From Cloeon dipterum (taxonomy: Eukaryota; Arthropoda; Insecta; Ephemeroptera; Baetidae): a stretch of 64,000 nucleotides of DNA. The notes beneath the pieces are model-generated. The model was not told the DNA's origin and ran no database searches. It was given only the letters and a program-made list of their open reading frames with translations. The translations under genes were made by a program, and so were the position numbers. Position 1 is the first letter of the stretch; the number at the start of each line of letters is the position of its first letter. Of this stretch, positions 40,212-52,721 are shown in pieces. The DNA lies in contig NC_088789.1 in NCBI RefSeq assembly GCF_949628265.1, positions 21,755,883-21,819,882 on the forward strand. Reading direction: 5' to 3'.

Positions 40212-43200
40212 TTACTTAAAAAACTTGAATCTGGCAAGTCTGAGCAAGTTATCGGCCGGAGCTTCCACGGTGATGTACAGAATAAATGCGCAGCACTGAA
40301 TCATAACAAAATCCCCGCAAAGCCCATGGAACTGCAAAATTTATCAAATTATTTCTCACCATTAAATGTGAACAGTTCCTAAAATTACCAGTGTGTAAAC
40401 GGAAAACTGCGAGTCTGCCTTCGTCGCGCCCACCTGAATGGTCATCACGTACAAGTTGACAAGAAAGGTGCAGTACGTCAGCCTGCTCAGCGGCACCCAC
40501 AATCTCAGAGAAAGGATTTTGTTGATTGGGCCTTAGAATCCATACTGATTAGGTTAAAAATTAGGATTTTTAATTAGCAACCTCCATATCCTTTATGGCA
40601 GGCGAAAATGATCCAGGCCAGGGAGCAGGACCACACGATTTTGTGGATGGAGGCGTAGAAAGCTGCGGCAAGAGCCGAGTCCGCGAGTGCGCTGCGATAG
40701 TCCAGCATCATGGTGAACACGACTCCGACGACGGAGATGAGACTGGCGAACCAGGCCGATGCCACCACCCTCGGAGGCAGTCGTCGTACCGGCCGCTCCA
40801 GGAAAAATCCCAGCAGCAGGCCGATCAGATAGGGCTGCGCCCGCAATGGCGTGTTTGTGTAGATCAGTTCCCAGTACCGCACTATTTTATCGCCACTGGA
40901 AAACCGTGAAGGAAAAAGAGCTTTGTTTCACTTACGTTTTATAGATAAAAAATAGGAATCGCCTTTAAGAGTAGAAGTTAGATTACTCAGAAAAAAATAG
41001 GTTTTAAAAGGACTCTCCATTTTACTATATTGATACAACTGAACATTGCAATTGTTTTGGAATTGAATTTTCGTTTTGTTGATAGTCACCCTTACTCTGA
41101 CGGGCTGAATTTTCATTTTTAGATAATCTCGTTAATGCCTTAAAATAATTGCTGAAAATTTCTGGCATTATTAACCATTTGGGAAAAATCTGCAATATTT
41201 TAAGCCAACCTTGATATAAATTTTTTTGAATAATATCTGAAGTGAATTTTCAAATCTAAATAAAATAGGACATTTTATCATAGCTTCTTAGACATGCTAT
41301 CCTTTTTGTTCTCTACGATATTATTAGTTGTACTAAATGGGATATTTCAATTGTTCCAAATTGCCATTTCGTATACATAGGTTTTTAAAAGCAATATTTA
41401 AAATTTCCGGTCAAATTTATTTTAATTATTTTTTAAGGCAATCTTAAGTTCCCCTACCTTGCAAGCACACTCATGGTCCACGGCAAGTCGTACACAAAAG
41501 TCAGTGCAAAAATTGCTGCTGCAGTTGCAACTAAGAGAGTGATGATCCAAGCAATTCCAAATTTCAGCCACCGCAGCAACGGGAATAAAACCAAAGGAGA
41601 GAGCCAAACTAGCTGCATGTCGACAGACAGGAACCAGGAATTGCTCAGACACTAGAATCAATTTAATTAATTACGTTATTATATATAATCCTTGACAAAT
41701 ACTAAAAAAAATTAAATGGCACGTCTCAAAGGATTTTTATTAAAAGTTCAGCAGCAAGCTATTCAGTTATCGTCTTATTTTGTAACCATCTGAAATTGAC
41801 AGTCCTTTTATCAATGAGGAAATAATTTTTTTCAAGAATGAAAATAAATGTGCAGCACGCACCGAGGGGACATTGACGTCGTTGTAGTTGTTGAGTAAGA
41901 TGAGGGTGGACCACCAGCGCTGTCTGCAGTAGAGGGCCTCATTTTGCACGTAGAGCGGCCAGAGCGGTCCTCGGGCCACCACAGCGGAGAAGCACGCGTA
42001 GAAGAAGACGACGACGGCCAGGGGCGGCAGTAGGCGCAGGTAGCGCAGCAGATAGAAGGGCAACAGGGGCAGCCGACGGGCTTTGGCCACGGCACGCGCA
42101 GACAGCAGCGCCGACATTAACAGGAACGTGTCCACGCTGAGGTAGCCGTTGAGCACGATGGCCGCGACCCACGGCGGCCCGGAGGACGTGATGGTCGGAG
42201 GGGAGGTCAGGCAGAGCGTGTAGATCTTGTGGCCCAGCATCACCCAGCAGATGCTGAGGAAGCGGATCGAGTGAACGCAGTGGATTGTACCCGGTGATGA
42301 GGCGCTAAACAGGCGCTGAACGTTGTGATGCGCGGACAGCCACGACACTGCTGCAGGCAAAATCGTATTTTTTTCTCATTATTTTAACGCAGATAATAAA
42401 ATGTGTGCGCACACACCCTTGTTTGTGGTTTGATCTTTTAATTGAGAGCTAGTTTAATTCTTAAATCTTGAAATGTGATATTAACGCTACTATGAACTGG
42501 TAAATTTTAATGAAGTCCTTTCGAAAATATGAAATTTTTTTAAAAAATAAAAAATGACTTTCAAGACTCAAAAGTGCTATTTTGTAGCTTTCTCACTATT
42601 AAATTTTCATGATTTTTCTCACCCCGGGAGCAAACAATTTCCTTTCCTCAAAAAAGAGGGCGTGTAACCAGTAAAATTGGATTTTGGGGCACTTTTGTTC
42701 TGAAGGACAATGGAAAAAATAGGTCGGTTAGGGTTAACTTTACATGAAATTTCATTTTTTTTTTATTTCAAATAAAAAAATCACCAATATTCCACTTTAA
42801 AAAAAGTCAGCGCTCCTACAACATTTTATCATTGTATTAAATCCCGAATTGAAAGCTGTACATCTTAGTTTTAATAATATTTTTTAGTATCTTGTCGAGA
42901 GCACCCCAACAATTTAAAATTAAATTATTTAAAAATGACAATTTACCATTATTTCTTGAAAACGATGCTCCCAAAACAACGCCAATTAAGACAAGCGCAA
43001 AACACGCAAAGGCAATGGCTTTGGCGTCAAAAGGCTCCGCTTCGAAGCAGAAGGACGGCTTGAGGCGGCCGCCGAGCGTGTCCAGCACGGCGGCCAGGTT
43101 GAAGGCGGCCACCTGGACAGCCTGCGTCGCATTGCACGAGGCCGGCACGCAGGTGGCGAGCTGCGCCCGCACGGCCGCCAGCGCCTCTTGCCGCCGCACG

Positions 43201-44050
43201 AAAACCCAGCGCACGGGCACAGCGTCCGTTTCGAAGGCCACCATGCAGTATTTGGCCGCGGACGGGGCGGCCAGGCAGCGCTCGAAGTGGCCGAAACGCG
43301 GATGGGCGCTGTGCCAGAGGCCGTCGGGGAAAACCACCGAGGAGTCGAGCACTGCGAGGCGCAAGAGGATCAAATTTTAAAAGACACGGGCCAAAGGTGG
43401 CGCTCGTTTTGCCCGAAAATGAAATGCCCGAAAATTAAATTTTGGTTTATAGAATAATTTATTTTTAGTTAAAAAAAATTGCCATGTCCTTCAACAAAAT
43501 CAATTTTGGAAATTGAAGAATGAAATAAAAATACGCGATGAACATTAATTTTGTATTTCTTTAAAGAAGTTTGATAATTTGAATTTCAAATAATGTTGCT
43601 TGTGGAAAATTAACAGATCTCTTCTTATAAATGCATTTTACGTTTTGAATTAAAAGTTCCTCATTTACACGGTTATTAAAAAACAATTAAAAACACGAAG
43701 CTTAGAAAAATTATTCCATTTTGTGATTTTTCCATAGCATTTTATACCAACGCCGTCCTGAAAGTCCGCCTTTTGGTGAGCCCAAACTGTTTTTTTCTCT
43801 TATTTCAGGCAAAACTATTTTAAACATTTCATATTTTTTTCTAGAATCCCATTATTACCAATTTCAGGCATTCCATTTTCGGGCAAAACCGAGGTACCCT
43901 TGCAAAAAGGATTGTTGACGACTTGCTTTGCACGGCCCACGGCTCGCCGGCGGCCACGGCCGTCTGGTAGGCCGCCACGTCCTGCGCGCAGTCCGGTGCG
44001 ACGGGTGTCGCGGAGACAAGGAGCAACGACCAGAGAAGTAGCATCTTCAT
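40212..44050 (-). CDS. NRF-6-like (nose resistant to fluoxetine) acyltransferase
   Basis: Multi-pass membrane protein with an N-terminal NRF domain and a C-terminal acyltransferase-3 domain; family members are linked to lipid or drug uptake, but the acyl acceptor is unknown. Exons: 44050-43927, 43351-42947, 42350-41863, 41651-41458, 40895-40582, 40531-40389, 40331-40212; phases agree, 595 aa. A signal peptide begins MKMLLLWSLLLVSATPV. Then comes the NRF signature EPWAVQMLDSS, whose M codon is split by intron 1. Cysteine pairs follow (CVPASCN; PSFCFEAE). The acyltransferase-3 domain starts at HSIRFLSICWVMLGHKIY, with later signatures CLSNSWFLSVDMQL, PYLIGLLLGF, and the C-terminal PLSRLTYCTFLVNLY. 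The exon 1 donor reads A|GCAAGT: a GC-AG intron is needed to keep the reading frame and the motif. A spare copy of exon 1 lies at 51864-51981. Confidence 0.9.
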
Positions 44051-44114
44051 CTTGAGTGCAAGATGCAAATCACACAAGTGAGCAAGTCTTGTAAAAAGAT
44101 TTATCCTTATCAAC

Positions 44115-44885
44115 GCTATGGCTGATAAGGGATGGACGAAATCAGGACGCATAATCTGTAATTCCTCTTAATCCAGGATGTGAGTTGTTTCGAGATGGAT
44201 GTTCTAGAGAAAACTCCTTGGCCCATATTAACATCGCGAACGAATGACATGGGCCTCATTGGAGGAAGCTCAGTCGAGAAAAGGACCAGATCGAAGGATC
44301 TTCAAACGCTATAGATATTCGTTCCATATGACATTCACTCACGCATGCTGGAAAGGTGAAAACATGCCTGCACTTTACTCTAAACATCGCACAGATCCTC
44401 ATATTGCGATTGCACGTGCGCTCAAAATTTTGATTTAGGGTTCAAAAAAGATTTCTAACGAGAATTTAGGATTCTGTTTTTGACAAGTGGCAATCTCATT
44501 GAGTTCGTGATGTGAAGAGCAGTCAGTAGTAAAGAATTAATCTCTTTATTTAAACAATTTAAGTTCATATCTCAGAAAACTATTATTTTCATTGAATTTG
44601 CTATTAACTCAAGGCTATTTTTGTTGTGACTAGTTTGGTTATCACCAAACGCCGCTATCAAGGAATTATACCCACATCTCAGATTTAAACAAACAGATTA
44701 AAAATTGACCCAGAAAAATTTGGGTTGCAGATTGTTAATTGTCACCATGTAGAAATATTTTATCATGGATTATGAATTTTCTATTGATTGATCATATTAA
44801 ATTCACCAGATATCAGTATGTGAGATTGGTTCTAATGAATTAACTTGAAGTGATGCATAGCGCCCAGCTTATTAAACATCAAAAC
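44115..44885. other. Segment present only in unit A
   Basis: In unit B the flanks are almost joined (about 52060-52085). So this is either an insertion in A or a deletion in B. It is AT-rich, with no long frame of known type and no visible terminal repeats. Confidence 0.5.
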
Positions 44886-45223
44886 TGCACAAGCGCCAAA
44901 AGAGTAGAAAACAGTTCAGCCAGGCGCAGTAGGAAACGTGATAATTATTATTGATTTATCCAAGTTTAATTAATTAATCTAGCAGGTGAGCAACCTGTAA
45001 TAATATATAATACATGTAAGCACGGTGGATTTTTTCCTCCAAAGACATGCGTCTTATGAATTTTTAGCTTTTTATTCACTGTTCGTTTATTTTACATTTT
45101 TGTATTTGGAGAGGTTATTAGCTAAATGTTTAATACCACACGTAGTCAATATAAAAGTTTTTTTATGCTATTAACAAGGCCGTGAATAACAAATACGTCA
45201 AAATGTGACTGTTCAGAAATCAT

Positions 45224-45229
45224 TTTATT
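45224..45229 (-). terminator. Putative poly(A) signal, protease copy A
   Basis: AATAAA on the minus strand about 285 bases past the stop. The same site is conserved in copy B at 52416-52421. Confidence 0.45.
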
Positions 45230-45513
45230 ACAACAATTCGCCCAGAGATTTACAACTGTCCAGTTTAGTCCTAATATAACATTAAATATAGCATTAGAAT
45301 CATTAAAACTAGATTTTTGTACCGCCCGATCTTGGTATGATATAGGGTTTCCCTAAGAGACCAATCACACATCCGTAATGAAACAGGAAAATAATGAACG
45401 ATTTAATTTTCTAACGTATTTTTTGTTACAGTTTGTACGTTCAGCTTAGTTAATTAGAAATCTCTAGGGTAAAATGCTAAATATTATATAATGCTCGTCT
45501 AGGGGTGATTTGG

Positions 45514-48500
45514 TTAAATTGCTGCAATATCAGGACTGTTATCCACGATCCATTGCATGTAGCTTGTGATGTCGAGAAACAAGGCATATTTAGATGGGTT
45601 ACACACACGTATTTCAGCATTATTTTTCTCCTTAATTTGGCTGGGACCAAAACTAATGACGCCTCGCAAATAGAACCGCTTTTTCCTTGCCGAAGGTCCA
45701 TTAGCAATGAGCAGTCCGCCGCCGCTGTCTCCATTGCAAGCATTTGTACCTGTGCAGGCGAATTAGATTTTTTAGACTCAGTAAAACTAGAATATGGTAA
45801 TTTCACCACCCCCCCCTATACGTCTCGACTTGTTCCGTGCGACCGAGGGCTCGCCCCCGGCACCGACGCGAAGCGGTGAATGGCTATGAGCTCGCGGCCG
45901 CCCTTCGCGGGCGCCTAGAAAAACTTATCGGCGAACTCCGGGGATTCGGCAGTTCTATAGGGGCGGCTGACTCGAGATCAGGGGCACCAACGGAGACGCG
46001 GCCGCCCTACGTGAGCGCCTGACAAAACCTATCGGCGAACTCCGCGGATTCGGCAACTCTACGGGGGCAGCCGACTCGAGTTAGGGGATAGCTACGAGTA
46101 TGCGGCCGCCCTGCTCGGGCGCCTTGCAAAACTTATTGGAAAACTCTGGGGATATGGCAACCCTAGGGGGGCAGCTGACTCCAGTTGGGGGTAGCTACGA
46201 TGATGCGGCCGTCCTACGAGGGCGCCATACCCAACTTTCTGACTAATTACGGGGATTTGGCAACCCTAGGGGGGCAGCTGACTCCAGTTGGGGGTAGCTA
46301 CGAGGATGCGGCCGCCCAACTCGGGCGCCTGACAAAACTTATTGGCAAACTCTGGTGATTTGGCAACTCTAGGGGGGCGGCTGACTCGAGATCGGGAGTA
46401 CCAACGGAGACGCGGCCGCTTTACGGGGGCGCCTGCCTAAATTTACCGGCGAACTCTTGGAACATAGAAACCCTAGGGGGGCGGCTGACTCCAGTTGGGG
46501 GTAGCTACGAGTATGTGGCCGCCCTGCTCGGGCGCCTGACAAAACTTATTGGCGAACTCTGGGGATATGGCAACCCTAGGGGGGCAGCTGACTCCAGTTG
46601 GGGGTAGCTACGAGGATGCGGCCACCCCACTCGGGTGCCAGACAAAACTTATTGGCGAACTCGGGGTAAACTCCATGGGGTGTGGCCGACTCAAGTTTGG
46701 GGGTACCCTCGTGGATGCGTGACGACGGCGTCATTTTCTACGACCCCGCGCTAATGTCCACGTGAATTTCGACCCGATCGGCGCGGCCGTTCCCGAGCAA
46801 CCCCCGGGGATCGCAACTTCGGGGCCCCGCCGCAACCCTTTCCCACGCTTGGCGACCCCGGGACCGTATGCTCTTCCGGCTCCCCTCGGCCGCCTCCGCC
46901 ACTCCCGCGAATCTCGCGCCGATCCGACGACCCGTCCCGTGGGTGCCTCTCGTTCGCGGGGCTCCCGAGCGCCCCTCGGGCGACGCCGGGCTCCCGCGAC
47001 GACGGCGCCCGACTCCACGACCCCCGCGCTACGGCCCACGCAAATTTCGGCCCGATCGGCGCGGCCGTTCCAGAGCCACCCCCGGGGGCGGCGACTTCGG
47101 GGCCCCGCCGCGCCCCTTTCCCGCGCTCTGCGACCCCGGGTCCCTATGCTCGTCCGGCTCGGCTCGGCCGCCTCCTCCACCGGTGAAAATCTTACGCCGA
47201 TCCGCCGACCCTCCCCGTGGGCGCTCCCGGGCGCCCCGCGGACTTTTGCGAGGCGAACGCGCCCGCGCGGCGGTTTTCGGAATGTGTCCCGGAGCCGCCC
47301 GCCGAATTCGGGCCGGATCGTTAGACGAAAGTTTTTTCGGGGGCGGTTTTCGCCCCCTCGGGGGCGTCCGGCGCCCGGGCGCCCAATTGCGAAAACGCTC
47401 GCGGGGACCTCCCCGGCGATCCTCCGTCGCTAACTCGACTTCGAATTTTTCGATTTCCTTGTTTTTTTAATATATAGTAAGAGTGATAATTACTAACCAT
47501 TGTGCGGAAATCCAGCGCAAAAGTTTTGTGTGGGCCTCAGATTCCTTGAGTAGAACTTTTTATTTGTGTAAAAGCATTCTTCGTGTGGAGCAATTCTTAA
47601 GTACGCTTTCTGCAGGATGCTCGACTTTGTGAATTTTTCAGTGAAGCCAAAGCCAACCACCTTTCAAGTATAATTAAAATTAGATAGCGTGTCAAACAGC
47701 CATAAAAAGGGACCAAACCTTTCCATTTTTGCCGGCGATATTTTCGAAGTCATATTTACTATTCCACAAGCAGGCAGGCCTCACTCGCCCTGTTATTTGG
47801 ATGCTGTCTTTTTTCATAATTATCAGGGCCAAGTCGTGTTGAAAATCGTGTCTGGCGTAGTCATATCCGTCATAAATCACAATGGAAGCAGCCTGTAAAT
47901 TGCAATTCAATTAGAAGGTGTTGAGAACGTTACGAAATATTTACTTATAATTTTTTAATTGAAAGTTAACATTCATGAAGATTAGGTTAAGCATTAAAAT
48001 TAAAAAAGCTTTTTACCTGGACCGTCTGACGCCCGATTTCTTCGCTGTCTGTTGCGTCGTACATTCCTAAGGTGATTTCCAGCCATTCCGCTTCAATTTT
48101 ATCACCAGTATTTGGATCATACAAACAATGAGCAGCTGCAAAATTTAAAGATATAAATGAAAGAGTCTAAGCCAAGCCCAAATATTTGTTTTAAATTATA
48201 TCGCATTGAATGGTAGCAAAAATATATTTTAAACTTCATCATCTGCTCAGCACTCAGTGCGTACCGCGGGGGCTATTTGACAGCGCTCCAATAATACCGT
48301 CAAGCGGATAACATTGGGCGCGAGAGTGGCCGCAGAGGAGTTTGTGCCCACTTTGGCTTTTCGCCGTCTTTTTAATGAAATGCCAAAAATTTATCCATAA
48401 ACCGGTGGAAAGGTGCGAAATTCAGCAAGTGGCGAATCGGCGCCGGTGCGCCTCCCACAGCTATTTGAGCATTTCAAGTCACTACATAAATAACTAACCG

Positions 48501-50641
48501 CCTTTTGCCACATCTATGACATTGGACAGACAGTATATTAGGTCCTAGAGTTGCTCAAATATCTCGTGTTTCATCTACAATGCTAGCAATCAGTGAAAAT
48601 CGCAATAATTACCAGTCACTATTACTCTCTTGGACACTAGCGTGCCGCCGCATATGTCATAGAGCGAATCCGTCGTTGGAAAGTTGATGGACAGGCTCGC
48701 ATGCCAGGGATTCTGCTCGATTGGGGCATTAGTTCCTTGGTGTATGAACCCGACGACTGCCGTGTCTCGTTTTTCACGGCCTCTGGTTTTATCCTGAGCG
48801 ACTTCTCCGCAACCTGCATAGCTCTCGCCAGTCCCAAAATCTATTTATAATTAAAACTAATATTTCTTATTTATTTTTTTAAATATTGTTCACCTATTTC
48901 CGTCGCTAGTTTTGGAGTTGGAGGCATCAGAAATAAGCCGGTCGAGTTAGCAACAATACTGTCAATACCCTGCAGAATGTCGAACCACAGAATCCTATTT
49001 TCAACCCGATCCTCCGATAGCAAGAAATTTCCCCATCTGGTTGCACGTAAATAATATCTGTTATCGACCTTCGTTATCAGAAAAAATCCTGGAAATTAAA
49101 TTGTAAATTATAAATGGTAGAACTAGTTTCTAAAAACTCTTAAAATGTAGGGGGTATGGAAGTTTATGAAGCAGTCGTTTGAAAAATATTGGTTCATATT
49201 AAGGGTTCATAAATCACCTGAATATTCAAACGCAGAACACATAAGTGAGTCCAACTTGTCGCAAACACTTGAGGATATCGAATTATTGAGATAGCACTGC
49301 TGATGACTCAAAAGCTCTGTCCTTTTTAAACTCCTCGTCTGAGAAAAATAAAATAGTTTAATTTAGTTAATTAAATAAAACCGAATAGATGATATAATAT
49401 ATGAGTCAGTACGTTATTTTGAGTGAAGACAAATGAATCAAATCTAGATTCTCGATCATAGCTGTTCAGATTCCACAAGCAGATTGGTTTCAAATGCTGA
49501 GTGATTGTGACTTTTTCAATTTTCCACATTTCATATCCATTGTCTCCGAAGACGTTTCTTGATCTCGATAGTGCCTAGAATTAATGATGAGGATATTTAA
49601 ATTTTAAAACTGAACAATTTTAACAAACTAGAATTTTTTTAATTATAAATGGGAGGGTGAACGCATTTTACTTTTTGTTGTAGTAATCCTCTACCAAACT
49701 TGCATAGCTCTTCGTCCTTTGACCCAGAGTAGCATGGGCCAGCATATATACGGTAGACTTCTATGTCGTCGTGATTGATTTGATCTAAAAAAATTGATTG
49801 TTGTATAAGTGATTAATTTGATTGACGCGATGATTTCAATTAAATGGGTATAAATGAACCATTACAAATGGAATTCCTATTCATTAAGCACATTTAAATC
49901 CTTTTATTATGTTTTAGCATGATGGTTTTAACAGAGTTTCATTTTTCATGTTAATTTTTGAAATTCGAGATTTGGAGGAGGTGCATTTTTTTAATAATTT
50001 TATACAAAATAGTTTAATAACACATTTTAACGGATACTCACTGAAGCCAGCCAGCACGGTTTGCTCAGTCACCAAAAATCCATAGGTTTCTCTGTTGTCC
50101 GTCAAATCGCGAGGCATCTATAATTATAACAAAATCAATGTAACAGACCCAAAAAAGGAAATGAAAATGAAAAATTCGGTTACTCTTCTTTTCTCACCGG
50201 GTCGATCGCCCACGCGCTGCTGTTAGGTTTAGCTGTAATAATCACTGTCCAAGGCATGTCACCACTACCGTCCCACTGTCCGCAATTTTCAAAGCTCAAA
50301 TTTTCATTTGTAGGGGAATAAACTGGAATTTTTGGTTAATTTTATCATGTGTACGCTGTTAAATTAGGCGTGCAAGAATGAAACTCTGAAACAAACCTGG
50401 TGCTTTAGTAGGTTTACGTTTGCCATAGTTCGGACAATCTCTTGCTGGTTTGGGAGGCTGAAAGTAAAAATACGAAATGTGACACGTGTTGAGTTTTTAG
50501 TCTTCACTGGGCGTTTGATTGGTTTTGAAAGAAGCATTAAAACAAATTTAAGAAGATATATATCACCTCAGGATTGTACGTCAATCCTTCGCATAAAGTC
50601 ATGATGGCCATCAGCAGCAGAACAAACAATTTTTTGCGCAT
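45514..50641 (-). CDS. Two-domain secreted serine protease (gd/ModSP-like), copy A
   Basis: Predicted extracellular S1-family protease. Exons: 50641-50567, 50457-50397, 50322-50198, 50117-50042, 49784-49672, 49574-49413, 49338-49218, 49088-48894, 48840-48613, 48135-48017, 47892-47719, 47660-47498, 45749-45514; phases agree, 615 aa. Signal peptide MRKKLFVLLLMAIMTLCEG. Residues about 60-260 form a degenerate S1-like domain: PWTVIITAKP, LVTEQTVLAGF in place of AAHC, HLKPICLWN, no GDSGG. Residues about 335-615 form an active domain: CGGTLVSKRVIVTAAHC (H388), HDLALI (D445), CNGDSGGG (S546). The specificity-pocket position six before the serine is Asn, not Asp, so trypsin-like cutting is doubtful. 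GESYAGCG and RPACLWN fit a disulfide joining the two chains. A 1.69-kb GC-rich insert sits in the last intron. The gd/ModSP assignment is from motif memory. Confidence 0.85.
45894..46720 (+). repeat. Satellite-like array, 8 units of ~103.5 bp
   Basis: The GCGGCCGC-type anchor recurs at 45894, 45998, 46102, 46205, 46308, 46412, 46515 and 46618. Units end in one of several variant tails (CGGAGAC, GAGTAT, GATGAT/GAGGAT). The tails repeat in the same order every four units (45998 with 46412; 46102 with 46515; 46205 with 46618), so there is a higher-order period of about 414 bp. Confidence 0.92.
46738..47240 (+). repeat. 278-bp direct repeat (two units)
   Basis: CCCGATCGGCGCGGCCGTTC occurs at 46773 and 47051. 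The surrounding DNA, including GACTTCGGGGCCCCGCCGC-like and CGACCCCGGG-like blocks, follows in the same order. Both lie inside the GC-rich insert. Confidence 0.9.
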
Positions 50642-51526
50642 TTTTCACAGGTTTTGGATCCGATCGTCTATACGCTTTGTGCACTTCCAATAATTATTGG
50701 GCTGAGCATGTAACACTAAAATGTTGTTGTCACTAAGTAAACACCTGTTTAGCTTGATCTTTCGTCTACGGCCGAAACTAACGGTTTGGTCAGCAAATTG
50801 TGGACCAGGAATGAAAGTGGTTGCTTCGTTTGACGAAGTTGCAGGCATCTAAAGCTCGTGGCTCGGATCTTCCCAAAATCATTTCGCTGCCGTTGGTGCT
50901 TAGGCATCACTTGTTTGACCGGTTTGACGAGTGTTGGTAGAAAATACAAAGATTATCCTCCTCGCACGCATCCGGACCTTGTGGTTTTCATTTGTTTTCT
51001 TTCCGTGTTGCTCAACAGTGCATATTCATTTCATCCGCGATCATCTTAAGATCGATTTAATAGGCAGTTTTCCTACGCGTGCAAAAAAATGGTATGCCAA
51101 TTATTCTAAGCTGAATATAAATTTAATTTTTCTCTTAAAAACACTTCAATTTTTAGATTATTTACTAAAATATTTTTCCAAATATTATATATTTGATCAC
51201 GAATTAAATGTATCATCCTTATTATCCTTTGCGGCTTTCATAAAATTAAATCTCCCTCGAACTGACTTTAAAAAAGCACTATTTTCTTTGTTACAATTTG
51301 TACTATATTTTCTTGATAATTTAATTCCACCATCAGAAATTAGGTAGAACTGTTGAAAAGAAGCGCACTCAAAAGTTGAGAAATGAAAAGCATGCGCTGT
51401 CGGAACTCTCGGACATTACCAAGTGTTATTTTCATTTTATTTTTTAAAATTTAAATACCAGACCTACTAGTAAAATAATATTGATTTCAACCTATCCTAT
51501 GAAAATTAACAATAGCCAGTTTTTTA

Positions 51527-51748
51527 AATGCTCTGTAAGCCGTTTATAACACCAGAAAAGGTGAACAAATTAAAATTCAAAGAAGCCAAATTAAATATAT
51601 TATTTATTAGACATAAAATATTTACATGTGTCAATAAACCGTGGCATCTATCATACGGAGTCGCTGTGGTCGCTTTCGTACTCGTCCGAGATTTGGCTTT
51701 CGTCGTGGAACTCGAGGGAGTGAACACTGAGGGGTACAGCGCCCTCCA
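51527..51748 (-). pseudogene. Truncated NSUN7 3' end left by duplication
   Basis: Matches the last part of NSUN7 exon 10 and its 3' UTR (57066-57269), including the stop codon and poly(A) signal. It is cut off at the duplication junction and carries a 1-bp deletion in a C run. It has no upstream exons in this position, so it is a relic. Confidence 0.9.
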
Positions 51749-51863
51749 TTTCAGGCACAAACATTTCATATTTTTTTCTAGAATCCCATTATTACCCATT
51801 ACAGGCATTCTATTTTCGAGAAAAACCGTGGTACCCTTGTAAAAAGGATTGTTGACGACTTGC

Positions 51864-51981
51864 TTTGCACGGCCCACGGCTCGCCGGCGGCCACGGCCAC
51901 CTGGTAGGCCGCCACGTCCTGCGCGCAGTCCGGTGTGACGGGTGTCGCGGAGACAAGGAGCAATGACCAGAGAAGTAGCAT
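51864..51981 (-). pseudogene. Spare copy of NRF-6-like exon 1 (signal-peptide exon)
   Basis: Encodes a start MLLLWSLLLVSATPVTPD and continues to EPWAVQ, matching exon 1 of the gene at 40212-44050. It differs by a 6-bp deletion at the start (MKM to M) and a few substitutions. The frame and the GC splice donor are kept. No second copy of exons 2-7 follows. It is either a duplication relic or an alternative first exon that would have to splice across protease copy A. Confidence 0.8.
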
Positions 51982-52415
51982 CTTGAGTGCAAGATGCAAA
52001 TCACACAAGTGAGCATGCAGGTCTTGCAAAAAGATTGATCCTTATCAACGCTCATGGCTGATAATAAGCACCATAAAAGTAGAAAACGGTTCAGCCTGGC
52101 GCAGTAGGAAACGTGATAATTATTATTATTGATTTATCCAAGTTCTATTATAGTTAATCTAGCAGGACATAGTCTTGTGATAATTCATGTAAGCAAGGCG
52201 GATTTTTTCCCTCCAAAGACGAATCTTTAGCTTTTTATTCATTGTTTATTTTACATTTTTGTAATAAGAAATTAAACGTTCAAGCTCGAGATTTGTTTTA
52301 TATTTTAGCAAAATGTTTGGTACCACACAGGTAGTCGATATAATTTTTTTTTAACTATGCTATTAACAAGGCGGTAAATAACAAATACGTCAAAATGTGA
52401 CTTTTCAGAAATCGT

Positions 52416-52421
52416 TTTATT
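52416..52421 (-). terminator. Putative poly(A) signal, protease copy B
   Basis: AATAAA on the minus strand about 300 bases past the stop, conserved with 45224-45229 in copy A. Confidence 0.45.
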
Positions 52422-52721
52422 ACAACAATTCGCCCAGAGATTTACAACTGGCCAGTTTAGTCCTAATATAACTTTAAATATAGCATTAGAATAGAATCAA
52501 TAAAAATAGATTTTTGTACCGCCTGATCTTGGTATGATATATAGGGTTTCCCTAAGAGACCATTCACACGTCCGTAATGAAACAGGGAAATAATGAACGA
52601 TTTAATTTTCTAACGTATTTTTTGTTACAATTTGTACGTTCAGTTTAGTTAATTGGAAATCTCTACGGTAAAATGCAATCGCTGCTGAATATTCTATAAC
52701 GCTCGTCTAGGGGTGATTTGG

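Larger units (their letters stand above)
45785..47475. mobile_element. GC-rich insert of unknown class in protease A intron 12
   Basis: A 1.69-kb, very GC- and CpG-rich block absent from protease B, where the flanks (TTTTTTAGACTCA and ATAATTACTAACC) are nearly adjacent. AGTAA occurs at both edges (45780-45784 and 47476-47480), a likely 5-bp target duplication. It holds an eight-unit tandem array, then a 278-bp direct repeat, and ends in a T-rich TTTTTTTAATATAT. Frames inside (223 and 200 aa) are low complexity. It could be a non-autonomous transposon or inserted satellite/rDNA-spacer DNA. Confidence 0.75.
43803..51748. repeat. Tandem segmental duplication, unit A
   Basis: This unit contains NRF exon 1, protease copy A and a truncated NSUN7 3' end. 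Its homologue is 51749-57269. Homology is clear through exons and most introns. Unit A is longer because of the GC-rich insert (45785-47475), extra DNA at about 44115-44885, 48207-48463 and about 51090-51340. The left edge is set by TTTCAGGCA at 43803, matching 51749. Confidence 0.9.

Noticed and set aside
45894-46720. CRISPR-like regular spacing
   Set aside because: The whole ~103.5-bp unit repeats without unique spacers, and the genome is eukaryotic. It is a satellite-type array.
46762-47470. Open frames of 223 and 200 aa in the GC-rich insert
   Set aside because: They are Pro/Arg/Ala-rich products of a GC-rich direct repeat, open in several frames at once, with no domain and no codon pattern of a gene.
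51060-51347. Plus-strand frame around 50931-51347 (138 aa) rich in Phe/Leu
   Set aside because: It is AT-rich sequence upstream of protease copy A, not shared with copy B and without domain features.
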